DNA of 64,000 nt from Bacteroidales bacterium (GCA_017519185.1 JAFWSX010000001.1:1-64000); one strand, 5' to 3'; positions 19,750 through 29,159 are shown, counted from the first letter of the stretch. Numbers and translations are program-made. The notes: generated from the letters alone by a model not told the origin.

Positions 19750-20457
19750 ATGAACGTTTTCCTCCAGACATTGGATGAGGCCTGGCCTGGCAGCTTCAAG
19801 ATCGCTGACTACGCGACCTCCCTGCAGGATGCAGCCGCTTCCGGTCCCGGCTACTCCTGGCCTATGACTGTATTGGTGCTCGCAGCGCTTTTCTATTGCA
19901 TATTCTTTTTCAACCGTATCGCACTTGCCTCCACGCTCTCCCTGAGAACCTTCTTCAGCAGCAGCGAAAAGATCCAGAACATATGCGAGAACCAGACTTC
20001 GCTGTCAGCAGTCAATACCGCCGGAGTCGTGTGCCTTCCTGTGATTGTGATGCTGCTCTACAACAAGGGGTGGACCGGAATGGACCTGACCTGGCTTTGC
20101 GTTGCTTTCATAGCTTTCCTTCTGGTCAGGATGATGGTCTTTGCTTTCATTTCGTGGTACAAGGGTGTTGAGGGCATATTCGAAACCATCCGCAATTCCG
20201 GAAAAGTAGCGATGGTGGCGGCAACCCTGCTGGCCATACCCGCTTTCCTGCTGCCGATGTTGTTCGGACAGCAGACCTCCGACCTGGCCAAAAGCATCTT
20301 CCTGGCCGTCCTCACATTCTGCTTCGCAATGTATTGCATAAGGGCCTGCAAATACCTTCTGGAGGCTGGTTTTTCTATTTTCTTCTGTTTTTTGTATCTT
20401 TGCGCGCTAGAATTTTTGCCAGCAGGCTTACTGATTAGTGCAATCATTTCATTATGA
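19750..20457 (+). CDS. DUF4271 membrane protein
   Basis: 235 aa with about six membrane segments (first at about residues 37-55, last near the C-terminus). It matches by layout the Bacteroidota DUF4271 family, which commonly precedes the uroporphyrinogen-III synthase-like gene, as here. Its stop overlaps the next start by 4 nt (ATGA), so translation is probably coupled. Function unknown. Confidence 0.8.
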   Translation: MNVFLQTLDEAWPGSFKIADYATSLQDAAASGPGYSWPMTVLVLAALFYCIFFFNRIALASTLSLRTFFSSSEKIQNICENQTSLSAVNTAGVVCLPVIVMLLYNKGWTGMDLTWLCVAFIAFLLVRMMVFAFISWYKGVEGIFETIRNSGKVAMVAATLLAIPAFLLPMLFGQQTSDLAKSIFLAVLTFCFAMYCIRACKYLLEAGFSIFFCFLYLCALEFLPAGLLISAIISL

Positions 20458-21203
20458 GCATGGTAGATAGCAAGAAGAGGATTTTGATTTCGCAACCCGC
20501 GCCCACCGTAGGCTCCCCCTATACCGAACTTGTCAACAAATATGGTCTGGATATAGACTTCATTCCTTTTTTCAAGGTTGAGCCTGTCACTCTCAACGAT
20601 TTCCGTTCGCAGAGGGTCAATATCCTCGACTATACGGCTATAGTTTTCAGTTCCCGCACCGCCATCGATTCGTTCTTCAACCTCGCGAAGAAGATGCGCG
20701 TCACCATTCCTGAGACTATGAAGTACTTCTGCCAGTCAGAGGCCATCGCTCTCTACCTGCAGAAATATATCGTCTACCGCAAACGCAAGATTTTCTTCGG
20801 TAAAGGCACTGTCGCCTCGCTGGTGGAGTGCATCGGAACAAAGCACAAGAACGAGAAGTTCCTCATTTCGTGTACCGACTCACTGAGAGCCGACATCAAT
20901 GCCTTGTTCACCAATGCAAAATATGATTTCGGCAGCGCGATCCTCGTGCGCACGGTCTGCAGCGACATCAAGCAGAACGTCGACTTGTCGAAATACGGTA
21001 TGGTGGTCTTCTACAGTCCTTCAGACGTGAAGTCACTGTTCCAGAACTTCCCAGAGTTCACCCAGAAAGACCTCCTTTTCGCTACTTACGGGAAAGGTAC
21101 GGCCAAGGCCGCCAAAGACGCTTCTCTCAACATAGAGATTGAAGCTCCCACTCCCGAATCTCCTTCCATCGCCGCCGCCCTCTCAAACTATTTCGCGAAA
21201 TAA
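20454..21203 (+). CDS. hemD: Uroporphyrinogen-III synthase-like protein
   Basis: 249 aa, HemD fold: two alternating domains that cyclise hydroxymethylbilane to uroporphyrinogen III. Seen: VKRILISQPAP-like start (KKRILISQPAPTVGSPYTEL), the switch region IVFSSRTAIDSFF, and the later VVFYSPSDVKSLF and ATYGKGTAKAA segments. No other heme gene is nearby, so the enzyme activity is inferred from family; the Bacteroidota paralogue beside DUF4271 and rnpA could have another role. Confidence 0.82.
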   Translation: MSMVDSKKRILISQPAPTVGSPYTELVNKYGLDIDFIPFFKVEPVTLNDFRSQRVNILDYTAIVFSSRTAIDSFFNLAKKMRVTIPETMKYFCQSEAIALYLQKYIVYRKRKIFFGKGTVASLVECIGTKHKNEKFLISCTDSLRADINALFTNAKYDFGSAILVRTVCSDIKQNVDLSKYGMVVFYSPSDVKSLFQNFPEFTQKDLLFATYGKGTAKAAKDASLNIEIEAPTPESPSIAAALSNYFAK

Positions 21204-21221
21204 CGCGGGGAGGCGCGCGCT

Positions 21222-21695
21222 ATGGCTTCTCTGTCATATCCCAAGAGCGTCAGGCTGCATCATCGCAAAGCATTCCAGGCTCTTCTGGATAAGGGCAGCA
21301 CGCACTATAATGCCGTGTTCAAGGTGTTCTGGCTGGTCCGGGATTCTGACTCGAACGCTTCATCCATAAATCAAGTCGAAATCTTGGACGAATGTAGCCG
21401 TTTCGCCGTGAGCGTTCCGAAGAAGAGTTTCAAGAGGGCGGTGAAGCGCAACCTGCTGAAGAGGCGCATCCGCGAGGCAATCCGCCTGAACAGACGGTGT
21501 CTGCCCGAAGGCTTCTGCGCCGATTTCCTGTTCTTCTATCGCGTGGGCGAAGTGCTGGACTATGCCGCCATCGAAAAGGCCGTGGTCGAGGCGTTCACCT
21601 CCATTCCGGCAAAAAATGTCGCAAAGGCTGAGCGGGAGGCAGAAAGCGAAACTTCGGCCAACTGTAACACAGAAAAACCCGCGGGCGATGAATAA
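21222..21695 (+). CDS. rnpA: Ribonuclease P protein component
   Basis: 157 aa; the protein subunit that helps RNase P trim tRNA 5' ends. The RNR signature is [19 protein letters not shown] (about residues 70-88). The C-terminus carries an extra acidic tail of about 25 residues ([20 protein letters not shown]). rpmH, the usual upstream neighbour, is absent; hemD-like lies upstream instead. It overlaps yidD by 8 nt. Confidence 0.94.
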   Translation: MASLSYPKSVRLHHRKAFQALLDKGSTHYNAVFKVFWLVRDSDSNASSINQVEILDECSRFAVSVPKKSFKRAVKRNLLKRRIREAIRLNRRCLPEGFCADFLFFYRVGEVLDYAAIEKAVVEAFTSIPAKNVAKAEREAESETSANCNTEKPAGDE

Positions 21696-21918
21696 GCTGC
21701 GTCAGATAGTCGCGTGGCCCTTCCTGAAGCTCATCCGCTTCTACAAGGTATGCATCTCGCCCTATCTGGGCAATCACTGCCGCTACACCCCCACCTGCAG
21801 CCAGTACGCATACGAAGCCATCAGCAAGTACGGCATCTTCAAAGGCGGCTGGCTCGCCCTCAAGCGCCTGCTGCGCTGCCATCCCTGGGGCGGCAGCGGC
21901 TACGATCCCGTTCCCTGA
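21688..21918 (+). CDS. yidD: Membrane protein insertion efficiency factor YidD
   Basis: 76 aa. Family core visible: [30 protein letters not shown] and [15 protein letters not shown]. It helps the YidC insertase at the inner membrane. The ATG at 21688 lies inside the end of rnpA and starts the family sequence exactly. Confidence 0.96.
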   Translation: MNKLRQIVAWPFLKLIRFYKVCISPYLGNHCRYTPTCSQYAYEAISKYGIFKGGWLALKRLLRCHPWGGSGYDPVP

Positions 21919-22147
21919 TTCTCCTCACGAGCGGCGGCTCGTTGCCACCCTTGCACAGACTTGTTTTGCGGCGACCTCCGTTCGCTAACGCTCACTCCGA
22001 CCCCCCAATTGCCTGCTTCGTCCTGCTACACAGAACTCGCATTCAATCGGTGCCCCCCTCTTTACTTCCGAGGGCGGTAGTGTCGCCTTCAAAACAGTTT
22101 GTGCAAGGGATGCCAGAGCGGCAGGGTTTGGGGCAGCACCCCAGTAA
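21919..22147. other. Non-coding 3' region after yidD with small hairpins
   Basis: About 230 nt with no credible gene. It holds a hairpin (ACGAGC/GCTCGT, about 21927-21942) and the dispersed element at 21980-22039. A secDF terminator follows. Confidence 0.6.
21980..22039 (+). repeat. Dispersed 60-nt element, copy A (downstream of yidD)
   Basis: Aligns without gaps to the reverse complement of 41447-41506 with 50 of 60 identical bases. Longest shared blocks are CTTCGTCCTGCT and CAGAACTCG. It begins 62 nt after the yidD stop in the same orientation as yidD. Confidence 0.75.
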
Positions 22148-22186
22148 AAAAAGCGCCGGGGTCGAATCGACCTCCGGCGCATTTTA
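22148..22186 (-). terminator. Rho-independent terminator of secDF
   Basis: Long stem GCGCCGG-GGTC / GACC-TCCGGCGC (22153-22180) with a T-run on the minus strand; a short T-run on the plus side may let it act both ways. Confidence 0.9.
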
Positions 22187-22202
22187 TCGTATTTAGCGAA
22201 GA

Positions 22203-25200
22203 TTACTTCTTGGCAGTGGTTTTTGCAGCCTGCTTGGCAAGACGCTTCTGGTTCATATCGTACATAACAGGTGTACCGATGAAGATTGAAGCGTAAGTAC
22301 CGACTACGACACCGAGAGCCAAGGCAACTGAGAATCCGCGGATGGACTCACCACCGAAGATTGCGATTGCGATCAATACCAACAGAGTTGAGAGTGAGGT
22401 ATTGATGGTACGGCTCAAGGTAGCGTTCAGGGCGACATTGACAGTCTCCTTAAGGTCACGCTTGGGATAGAGAGCCCTGTATTCACGGATACGGTCGAAG
22501 ATAACCACGTTATCGTTGATTGAGTAACCGATGATGGTCAGGACTGCAGCGATGAACTGCTGGTCGACGTCAAGGGTGAACGGCAGGATTCCTGAGAAGA
22601 TTGAATAGAATCCGACGAGGATGATGGTGTTGTGGACAAGTGAAGTCACACCGCCAAGACCCCAGGCCCATCCTTTGAAACGGATGGCGATGTAGGCGAA
22701 GATCACGAACAGGGCGAGGATCACCGCAAGCACGGCGTCGCGCTGCATCTCGCTCGCGATGGACGCATCCACACGGTCTGAAGAAATGATACCGTTAGGG
22801 TTCTCCAGAGTAGATGTGAACTGGTCGAGAGTCATCGGAGTTGCGAAGAACTTGCCGAGAGCGTTGTAGAGCATACCCTCGATTTCCTTGTCAGTCTCCT
22901 GTGACTGGTCGTCCACTTTATATTTGGTAGTGATTCTCATCTGTGAGGCACCACCGAACTGCTTGACCTCGGCAGCCTCGCCGAACTCGTCGATGGTAGC
23001 TGCACGTACGCTCTCTGCGGTAACCGGAGTGTCGAAACGAACGACATAGGTACGGCCGCCGCTGAAGTCAACACCGAGGCTGAAGCCTTTGGTGAAGAAC
23101 GAAACGAGGCAGATGAGGCAGAGGATTCCTGACACGAGATAAGAAATCTTCTTCTTGCCGATGAAATCGACCTTGGTGTTCTGGAGAAAATTCCTGTTGG
23201 CAGGAGTGTCGAAAGTGATGTTCTTGCCTCTCTTCAGCCAGCCTTCGAAAATCAGCCTGGTGATGAAGATAGAGGTGAAGACAGAGGTAATGATACCGAT
23301 GACCAGCACGGCTGCGAAACCTTTCACTGAACCGCTGCCGAAGATGTACAGGATGACACCTGTCAGGAATGTGGTCACCTGACCGTCGATGATGGCTGAG
23401 TAGGCATTCTTGTAACCGTCGCTGATGGCCAGACGAAGAGCCTTGCCGGCGCGGAGTTCCTCTTTGATGCGCTCATAGATGATAACGTTGGCATCCACGG
23501 CCATACCCATTGTCAGCACGAGACCGGCGATACCCGGAAGGGTGAGCACGGCACCGAACGATACCAGGGTACCGAAGAGGAAGAGAACGTTGCACAGCAG
23601 GGCGAGGTCGGCTGCAAGACCGGCCTTGCGGTACCACAGGAGGATGTAGATAAGCACGAGGCAGAATGCGATCAGGAATGAAAGCATACCGGCACGGATA
23701 GATGCGCTACCGAGTGACGGACCTACGACCTGCTCCTGGACGATGCGTGCGGGAGTATTGAGTTTACCAGACTTGAGGACGGTGGCAAGGTCGTCGGCCT
23801 CTTCCTGAGTGAAGTTACCAGTGATCTGGCTGCTACCGCCGCTGATCTTGTTCTGTACATTAGGATATGAGTAGACGCTTCCGTCCATCACGATGGCGAT
23901 CTGACGGCCGATGCTCTGCTCGGTAATCACTTCCCAGCGTGCAGAACCGGTGCTGTTCATAGTCATGCTTACCTCGGCGTTGCCGCTGATCTGGTTGTAG
24001 TTCACGCGGGCTGAAGTGATGACGCCACCATCGAGGACGGCGCCCTTGCCGGCAGTGCTCTTGAGGGCTACGAGCTCATAGTAAACAGGGCTTGAAGCAT
24101 AAGAGCTGGGTTTGAAAGACCAGGCGGGAACGAAATCGTTGGGGAAAGCGATGCGGCTCTCGTGGAGCATACGGCTGACCTCAGCGGTGTCACGATAGTG
24201 GACCAGACCAAGGCAGGCAGTGTTGTTGCCAAGGGGCTGGAGTTTTGAGAAGAGCGGATTGGTCTCTGCATAAGCGTCGCTGGCGGCATTGCCCTGGCCG
24301 AGAGCTGCAGCGATAGAATCAACTGCTGCACTCTCTTCGGTGCCGGAGTCTTTCAGAGATGAAATCCTTTCACGCTCTGCGTCGTTCACTTCCTGAAGAT
24401 ACGGGAGGAGCTCATTATAAGTATAGGTGTGCCAGAATTCGAGTGAAGCAGTTCCCTGGAGGAGCTTGCGGACACGCTCAGGCTCTTTAACACCCGGAAG
24501 CTCGACGAGGATACGGCCTGTGCTGGCGATCTTCTGGATGTTCGGCTGAGCGACACCGAACTGGTTGATACGACGTTCAACTACGTTATATGAGTTGTCG
24601 ATGGCGCTTGTGGCTTCCTGTTTGAGCAGGTTGATGATTTCCTCATTTGTTGCCCTTGACTTGTTCTTGATGTCACCGTTGAGCTTGTCGAGGTCGATGT
24701 CGAAAGACAGTCTCTGACCGGGAGCTACCTCATCCCACGCCTGTGCGAAGAGGGTGATGTAGTCGGTATGGTCAGTAGCAGCCCTTTCACTTGCAAGTGC
24801 GAGAGCCTGCTTGAACTGGTCAGTGGTCTTTTCGCGGGCGCAGTTGCGGATGAGCTCGGCAAGGTCGAGCTGAAGCATCACGTTCATACCACCCTTGAGG
24901 TCCAGACCGAGGTTGATCTCTTTCTCCTTGACATTCTTGTAGGTGTAGCCGAAGTACACCTTCTCGGTTGAGATGGAATCAAGATAAGAATTGTTGGCAG
25001 CCGTGCGGACAGAATCGAGATAAAAAGCTTTGTCCAGATCTGAGACTGCGCGGAATGAAGGCTCTTGCTGTACGGCATCGACTACGGTCTCAGCGTACTT
25101 TGCAGCCTTTTTCTCCTGCAAGGCGGTCACCAGCGTGAAAGAAAGCTGGAACAGACATGCAAGAGCAATCAGAATTGCCACTAAACGAATGGCGCCTTTA

Positions 25201-25208
25201 CTTTGCAT
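22203..25208 (-). CDS. secDF: SecD-SecF fusion, preprotein translocase accessory subunit
   Basis: 1001 aa inner-membrane protein that uses proton-motive force to complete protein export. The SecD half has the GLDLKGGMNVMLQLD motif (about residue 100) and six membrane segments before about residue 680. The SecF half begins near residue 690 with VDFSGGRTYVVRFD (about 715) and ends with another six-segment bundle. The central SecD loop is expanded (about residues 270-430). Fusion is normal in Bacteroidota. Single-gene unit with its own promoter box and terminator. Confidence 0.97.
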   Translation of the reverse strand: MQSKGAIRLVAILIALACLFQLSFTLVTALQEKKAAKYAETVVDAVQQEPSFRAVSDLDKAFYLDSVRTAANNSYLDSISTEKVYFGYTYKNVKEKEINLGLDLKGGMNVMLQLDLAELIRNCAREKTTDQFKQALALASERAATDHTDYITLFAQAWDEVAPGQRLSFDIDLDKLNGDIKNKSRATNEEIINLLKQEATSAIDNSYNVVERRINQFGVAQPNIQKIASTGRILVELPGVKEPERVRKLLQGTASLEFWHTYTYNELLPYLQEVNDAERERISSLKDSGTEESAAVDSIAAALGQGNAASDAYAETNPLFSKLQPLGNNTACLGLVHYRDTAEVSRMLHESRIAFPNDFVPAWSFKPSSYASSPVYYELVALKSTAGKGAVLDGGVITSARVNYNQISGNAEVSMTMNSTGSARWEVITEQSIGRQIAIVMDGSVYSYPNVQNKISGGSSQITGNFTQEEADDLATVLKSGKLNTPARIVQEQVVGPSLGSASIRAGMLSFLIAFCLVLIYILLWYRKAGLAADLALLCNVLFLFGTLVSFGAVLTLPGIAGLVLTMGMAVDANVIIYERIKEELRAGKALRLAISDGYKNAYSAIIDGQVTTFLTGVILYIFGSGSVKGFAAVLVIGIITSVFTSIFITRLIFEGWLKRGKNITFDTPANRNFLQNTKVDFIGKKKISYLVSGILCLICLVSFFTKGFSLGVDFSGGRTYVVRFDTPVTAESVRAATIDEFGEAAEVKQFGGASQMRITTKYKVDDQSQETDKEIEGMLYNALGKFFATPMTLDQFTSTLENPNGIISSDRVDASIASEMQRDAVLAVILALFVIFAYIAIRFKGWAWGLGGVTSLVHNTIILVGFYSIFSGILPFTLDVDQQFIAAVLTIIGYSINDNVVIFDRIREYRALYPKRDLKETVNVALNATLSRTINTSLSTLLVLIAIAIFGGESIRGFSVALALGVVVGTYASIFIGTPVMYDMNQKRLAKQAAKTTAKK

Positions 25209-25256
25209 AATTGAATATTATTTTATTAACAATTTTCTTTCATCGAAAATAGTCTG

Positions 25257-25264
25257 CAAAAATA
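25257..25264 (-). promoter_or_regulatory. -7 promoter box for secDF
   Basis: TATTTTTG on the minus strand, 48 nt before the ATG at 25208. Confidence 0.5.
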
Positions 25265-25294
25265 GTATTTTTTCCTAATATTTAAAGTATTTCG

Positions 25295-25302
25295 TAATTT
25301 TG
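25295..25302 (+). promoter_or_regulatory. -7 promoter box for the PD40/SPOR-like gene
   Basis: TAATTTTG on the plus strand, 18 nt before the ATG at 25321. Confidence 0.55.
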
Positions 25303-25320
25303 TTTGATTCGGAAGACACG

Positions 25321-27141
25321 ATGATTGTTAATAAAGCACATACACTTCTGTTATTTTTGCTGGCGGCAACTTTCACCTGTGCCGCCCAGACTCCGCTCGT
25401 CCTTGAGCGGCAGGCTGATGCCAGACTGAAGGAATATGATTTCGCAGCTGCCCAGGAACTCTACCGCCAGGCCAGGGAAGCCAGCAGTGACACTGCATTC
25501 CGCAACGAAATGGTGGAGAAGATGGCACTGTGCGACAACGGACTCAGTATGCTGTCCTTCGCCTGCAAGCCTGTTGTCATAACTTCAAAGACCGTCCCTG
25601 CTGCTGACTTCTTCCTTTATTACAAGCATATAGCCTCCAACCGCTGGGGCAGGCTGGACGACGGAAGCCTTGCCGCCCTCGACCCGTCCCTCAGCAGGAT
25701 GTTCTTCGAGCGCGACAACGGAGGACACCGCGACATCTTCACCTCCACCCGCATCAAGGACAGCCTGTGGAGTGCCCCGGCCATACTCGGCTCCAGCCAT
25801 ATGTCTGCAAAGGACGAAGTGATGCCCATTGTGTCCTACGACGGCAAAAAGCTATACTACTCCTCCAAAGGCCTTTTCGGAATGGGCGGTTATGACTTGT
25901 TCGTATGCCAGTGGGACGAAGATTCCGACAGCTGGGGCGAGCCCCAGAACCTTGGGTTCCCCTTCTCTTCTGTTGGAGACGATTTCCTCTACAGCGACAC
26001 CCCCGACGGCAATTTCTCCATCCTGGCCAGCAATCGCGGCTGCGGAGCCGATTCCGTCACCATATACGTCCTTCAGTTCAGGAACGAACCCCTGAAGACT
26101 GCCGTTTCTCCTGCTGAAGCACGCAGGATTGCAAGGCTCGAAGTCCGGACAGTCCCGTCGCCCCAGGCTACCGGGGAGAAAGAAGACATACTTGACAATG
26201 CCGATCCGTTGCAGCTTAAATATGCTGCTGCAATGGCCGAATACAGCGACTTGAAAGATTCCATCGCCAGCGTCTCGGCAAGGCAGCAGGATCTTCGCAG
26301 CCGCTACGCCTCCAGCAGCGACGAGTCCGAGAAAGGGCTTTTCCAGCGCAACCTGGCCACTGCCGAACAGACTATGTTCACGCTCCAGCAGCAGCTCCGC
26401 ACCGCAGCGGCAAAAGTTCAGGCGGCCGAAATGGAATGCCTGAAGAAAGGATTGGCCGTCGATCCCTCACTTTTCGAGAAGCCCCGCGAAGAGGATGACG
26501 GCGGCACTCCGGAGCTTCCCGGCTACGAATTCGTCCGCCTTCCGGCTCCGTCGCGCCTGCTTGCCGTCTTCGAAGTGCCTGAGGAGCAGATGGACTATAC
26601 CTTCCGGGTGCTGGACGAAGCCGTCATCGCAGAGAACAACGACGTGCTGAATGAAGGACTGGTATATCAGATACAGATCGTTTCAGGTTCTTCGAAACTC
26701 GCCCTGCGGCAGCTCCGGGGCCTGAGCCCGGTGTTCGAAAAACGCCAGCCAAACGGCCGCTACATCTACTGCGTCGGGAAATTCTCGAGATATGCTGATG
26801 CTCAGAAGGCCCTTCCCACTGTGAAGAGATTTTTCAGTTCTGCATATATCGTTGCCTTCCGTGACGGAAAGAGTATGTCCGTGGCCAACGCCCGCAAGGC
26901 AGAGGCTGCAGGGGTTGACCGCTACCAGGTCGTCTTCAGTGAATATCCGGACGGCATTCCGTCAGAAATAATGCAGGTCATCAGGGCAAACTGCAGCAAG
27001 GACATAGCCCGCCGGACCTCCGATGAAGGTAAAGTCATTTACTATATAGCACCTTTTGACAGCCAGACCGAAGCCGATAGCCTCGTGGCCAAACTGAGGG
27101 CGGCTGGGGCAAAGGGCATTTCAACCGATACCATTAAATAA
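25321..27141 (+). CDS. Periplasmic PD40-repeat protein with SPOR-like C-terminus
   Basis: 606 aa with a signal peptide (MIVNKAHTLLLFLLAATF... to about residue 23). Residues about 30-60 look like one TPR-type repeat (LKEYDFAAAQELYRQA). Residues about 90-260 carry PD40 blade motifs (VSYDGKKLYYSSKG, MGGYDLFV). A coiled-coil stretch follows at about 300-375. Two C-terminal segments, about 450-520 (YQIQIVSGSSKLA) and 535-600 (YQVVFSEYPDG), resemble SPOR domains, which bind denuded peptidoglycan. This mix suggests a cell-envelope or division-site role; nothing more specific is visible. The ATG at 25321 is chosen over a TTG at 25300. NfeD follows after 8 nt. Confidence 0.75.
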   Translation: MIVNKAHTLLLFLLAATFTCAAQTPLVLERQADARLKEYDFAAAQELYRQAREASSDTAFRNEMVEKMALCDNGLSMLSFACKPVVITSKTVPAADFFLYYKHIASNRWGRLDDGSLAALDPSLSRMFFERDNGGHRDIFTSTRIKDSLWSAPAILGSSHMSAKDEVMPIVSYDGKKLYYSSKGLFGMGGYDLFVCQWDEDSDSWGEPQNLGFPFSSVGDDFLYSDTPDGNFSILASNRGCGADSVTIYVLQFRNEPLKTAVSPAEARRIARLEVRTVPSPQATGEKEDILDNADPLQLKYAAAMAEYSDLKDSIASVSARQQDLRSRYASSSDESEKGLFQRNLATAEQTMFTLQQQLRTAAAKVQAAEMECLKKGLAVDPSLFEKPREEDDGGTPELPGYEFVRLPAPSRLLAVFEVPEEQMDYTFRVLDEAVIAENNDVLNEGLVYQIQIVSGSSKLALRQLRGLSPVFEKRQPNGRYIYCVGKFSRYADAQKALPTVKRFFSSAYIVAFRDGKSMSVANARKAEAAGVDRYQVVFSEYPDGIPSEIMQVIRANCSKDIARRTSDEGKVIYYIAPFDSQTEADSLVAKLRAAGAKGISTDTIK

Positions 27142-27149
27142 AAAAAGAT

Positions 27150-27626
27150 ATGGGACCCATAATACTACTGATCCTGCTCGGACTTATCCTGCTGCTCGTG
27201 GAGACCCTGCTGCTCCCCGGCTTCTTCTTCACAGGCATTCTGGGAGTGCTTTCGCTCGCTGCGGCCTGCTACTTCGGCTTCGTGAATTTCGGAAACACAG
27301 GAGGCATCGTCACAATCATCATCTGCGTGCTGGCAGCAGCAGCTTTTATGGTGTGGATCCTTCGTTCGAAGACCTGGAAGAGAGCTACTCTTGAGACTAA
27401 GATCGGCTCGACAGTGGACCAGAAGCCCAAAGACAAAGGCATCGCCGTAGGAATGCCCGGCGTCACCGCCACGCGCCTCAACCCGATGGGCCGCGTCCGC
27501 TTCGACAACGGAGAGGAAGTGGAAGTGCATTCGCTCGACGGCCTGATTGAATCACGCAGGAAAGTAAGAGTTGCAGCGATAGATGAAGAAAAGATCTTCG
27601 TGAAGCTCGTCAAGGAAGAAAAATAA
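27150..27626 (+). CDS. NfeD-family membrane protein
   Basis: 158 aa: two or three N-terminal membrane segments (residues about 5-70) and a C-terminal OB-fold ([25 protein letters not shown]). NfeD proteins without the protease domain partner with flotillins, and the flotillin-like gene follows 20 nt later. Confidence 0.92.
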   Translation: MGPIILLILLGLILLLVETLLLPGFFFTGILGVLSLAAACYFGFVNFGNTGGIVTIIICVLAAAAFMVWILRSKTWKRATLETKIGSTVDQKPKDKGIAVGMPGVTATRLNPMGRVRFDNGEEVEVHSLDGLIESRRKVRVAAIDEEKIFVKLVKEEK

Positions 27627-27646
27627 TCAAACTTAAATACACTGAT

Positions 27647-28597
27647 ATGTTATCACTACCCTTCTGGATTGCAATAGGCTTCGTCGGCCTGCTGATCCTG
27701 CTCTGGCTGTTCCCTGTGACAATGTGGTTCCAGGCCCTGATCTCCGGAGTGAAGATTTCCCTCATCCAACTCATCCTGATGCGCTGGCGCAAGGTGCCCC
27801 CGGGAGTCATCGTAATGGCGATGATCACCGGCACGAAGGCCGGCCTGAAGCTGAACGCCAATGAACTCGAGGCCCACTATCTGGCCAAGGGCAACGTTCC
27901 AAAGGTGGTCAACGCACTTATTTCCGCAGACAAGGCCAACATCTCCCTCGACTTCAAGATGGCTGCCGCCATCGACCTCGCCGGCCGCGACGTGTTCGAG
28001 GCTGTACAGATGTCCGTGAACCCCAAGGTGATCAACACCCCTCCTGTTTCGGCTGTCGCCAAGGACGGCATCCAGCTCATCGCCAAGGCCCGCGTGACCG
28101 TGCGCACCAACATCAAGCAACTGGTCGGCGGAGCAGGTGAGGAGACCATCCTGGCCCGTGTAGGTGAAGGTATCGTGTCATCCATCGGTAGCGCGGCCAG
28201 CCACAAGGAAGTGCTCGAGAACCCCGACAGCATCTCAAAGGTCGTGCTCGAGAAAGGCCTTGACGCAGGTACTGCTTTCGAGATTCTCTCCATCGACATC
28301 GCTGACGTGGACGTAGGTAAGAACATCGGTGCCGTGCTCCAGATGGACCAGGCCAACGCCGACAAGAACATTGCCCAGGCCCGTGCCGAGGAGCGCCGTG
28401 CAATGGCCGTGGCTCAGGAGCAGGAAATGAAGGCAAAGGCTCAGGAAGCCCGTGCGAAGGTCATCCAGGCCGAAGCGGAAGTTCCGCTGGCTATGGCCGA
28501 GGCTTTCCGCAACGGCAATCTGGGCATTATGGACTACTACAAGTTCAAGAACATCCAGGCCGACACAGATATGCGCGAGAACATCGCCAAGAAGTAG
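27647..28597 (+). CDS. floA: Flotillin-like protein FloA (UPF0365)
   Basis: 316 aa membrane-microdomain scaffold. An N-terminal hydrophobic anchor (about residues 6-28), a PHB-like core ([20 protein letters not shown]), and an Ala/Glu-rich coiled-coil (about residues 225-285) match the family along its length. Paired with NfeD, as is usual. Confidence 0.95.
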   Translation: MLSLPFWIAIGFVGLLILLWLFPVTMWFQALISGVKISLIQLILMRWRKVPPGVIVMAMITGTKAGLKLNANELEAHYLAKGNVPKVVNALISADKANISLDFKMAAAIDLAGRDVFEAVQMSVNPKVINTPPVSAVAKDGIQLIAKARVTVRTNIKQLVGGAGEETILARVGEGIVSSIGSAASHKEVLENPDSISKVVLEKGLDAGTAFEILSIDIADVDVGKNIGAVLQMDQANADKNIAQARAEERRAMAVAQEQEMKAKAQEARAKVIQAEAEVPLAMAEAFRNGNLGIMDYYKFKNIQADTDMRENIAKK

Positions 28598-28621
28598 CGA
28601 TAGATCGCCGAAGTAATTATT

Positions 28622-28652
28622 TTTGCTCAAAAGGATAATTTACCTATATTTG
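28622..28652 (+). promoter_or_regulatory. Promoter of tRNA-Ser
   Basis: TTTG (28622-28625), 19-nt spacer, TATATTTG (28645-28652): a full match to the Bacteroidota -33/-7 promoter. Confidence 0.8.
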
Positions 28653-28690
28653 CAGTCCCCTACGTGGGAATCCGCGATTTGAGGGTGTTT

Positions 28691-28778
28691 GGTGAGGTGG
28701 GTGAGTGGCTGAAACCACCAGTTTGCTAAACTGACGTACGGGTTTACCGTACCGGGGGTTCGAATCCCCCCCTCACCG
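28691..28778 (+). tRNA. tRNA-Ser(GCU)
   Basis: 88 nt. Acceptor stem GGTGAGG/CCTCACC with discriminator G; T-arm GGGGG-TTCGAAT-CCCCC; anticodon loop TTGCTAA giving GCT; long variable arm with stem GTACGG/CCGTAC, typical of tRNA-Ser. The CCA end is not encoded. Reads AGC/AGU codons. Confidence 0.96.
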
Positions 28779-28813
28779 CAAAGCGGAAGAATGGCATCGC
28801 AGCGTTAGCTGCG

Positions 28814-28878
28814 GTGCTTTTTTGTTGTGCTGCCCGTCGAAAGCTTGCTTTCGTAAGGGCAGTGCAGCAAAAAAGCAC
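28814..28878 (+). repeat. 65-nt near-perfect hairpin after tRNA-Ser
   Basis: Arms 28814-28835 and 28857-28878 pair over 22 positions; 19 are Watson-Crick and all three others are G-U in plus-strand RNA. The top of the hairpin adds an inner stem CGAAAG-CTTG-CTTTCG (28838-28853). The T-tract lies inside the stem, so it is not a standard terminator. Confidence 0.8.
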
Positions 28879-29039
28879 AGAGAGCCAGAAAGGCTTGATA
28901 TGCAGTTCTGAAGCTTTGCAAGAGCCCCTCCGGCGAGGAGGTGGGGAATGCGCAGGGCACGCAGTGCCCGAGCACAATCCCCGGTGAGGGGGTAGGCCGC
29001 AAGGCCGACGAAATCCCCGGTGAGGGGTGAGGCCCCGTA

Positions 29040-29068
29040 TTGTAAAATCAAAAAAAGCGCTACCTTTG
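29040..29068 (+). promoter_or_regulatory. Promoter of tRNA-Pro
   Basis: TTG (29040-29042), 18-nt spacer, TACCTTTG (29061-29068), 7 nt before the tRNA. Confidence 0.7.
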
Positions 29069-29075
29069 TCGCGCT

Positions 29076-29149
29076 CGGGATGTGGCGCAGTTGGTTAGCG
29101 TACTTGGTTTGGGACCAAGGGGTCCTCCGTTCGAGTCGGAGTATCCCGA
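29076..29149 (+). tRNA. tRNA-Pro(UGG)
   Basis: 74 nt. Acceptor stem CGGGATG/TATCCCG (one G-U), discriminator A; T-arm CTCCG-TTCGAGT-CGGAG; anticodon loop TTTGGGA giving TGG. The first base C is typical of tRNA-Pro. CCA is not encoded. Confidence 0.95.
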
Positions 29150-29159
29150 CATATTTGTA

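Larger units (their letters stand above)
28779..29075. other. Hairpin-rich spacer between the two tRNA genes
   Basis: About 300 nt without a credible gene. It holds the long hairpin at 28814-28878, shorter ones (GGGCAC-GCA-GTGCCC near 28950; GGCC-GCAA-GGCC near 28994), and a 15-nt direct repeat (ATCCCCGGTGAGGGG) starting near 28976 and again near 29011. The tRNA-Pro promoter is at the right end. Confidence 0.7.

Noticed and set aside
28744..29051. Open frames between the tRNA genes as small proteins
   Set aside because: They overlap tRNA-Ser or the hairpins and show no start signal or conserved motif.
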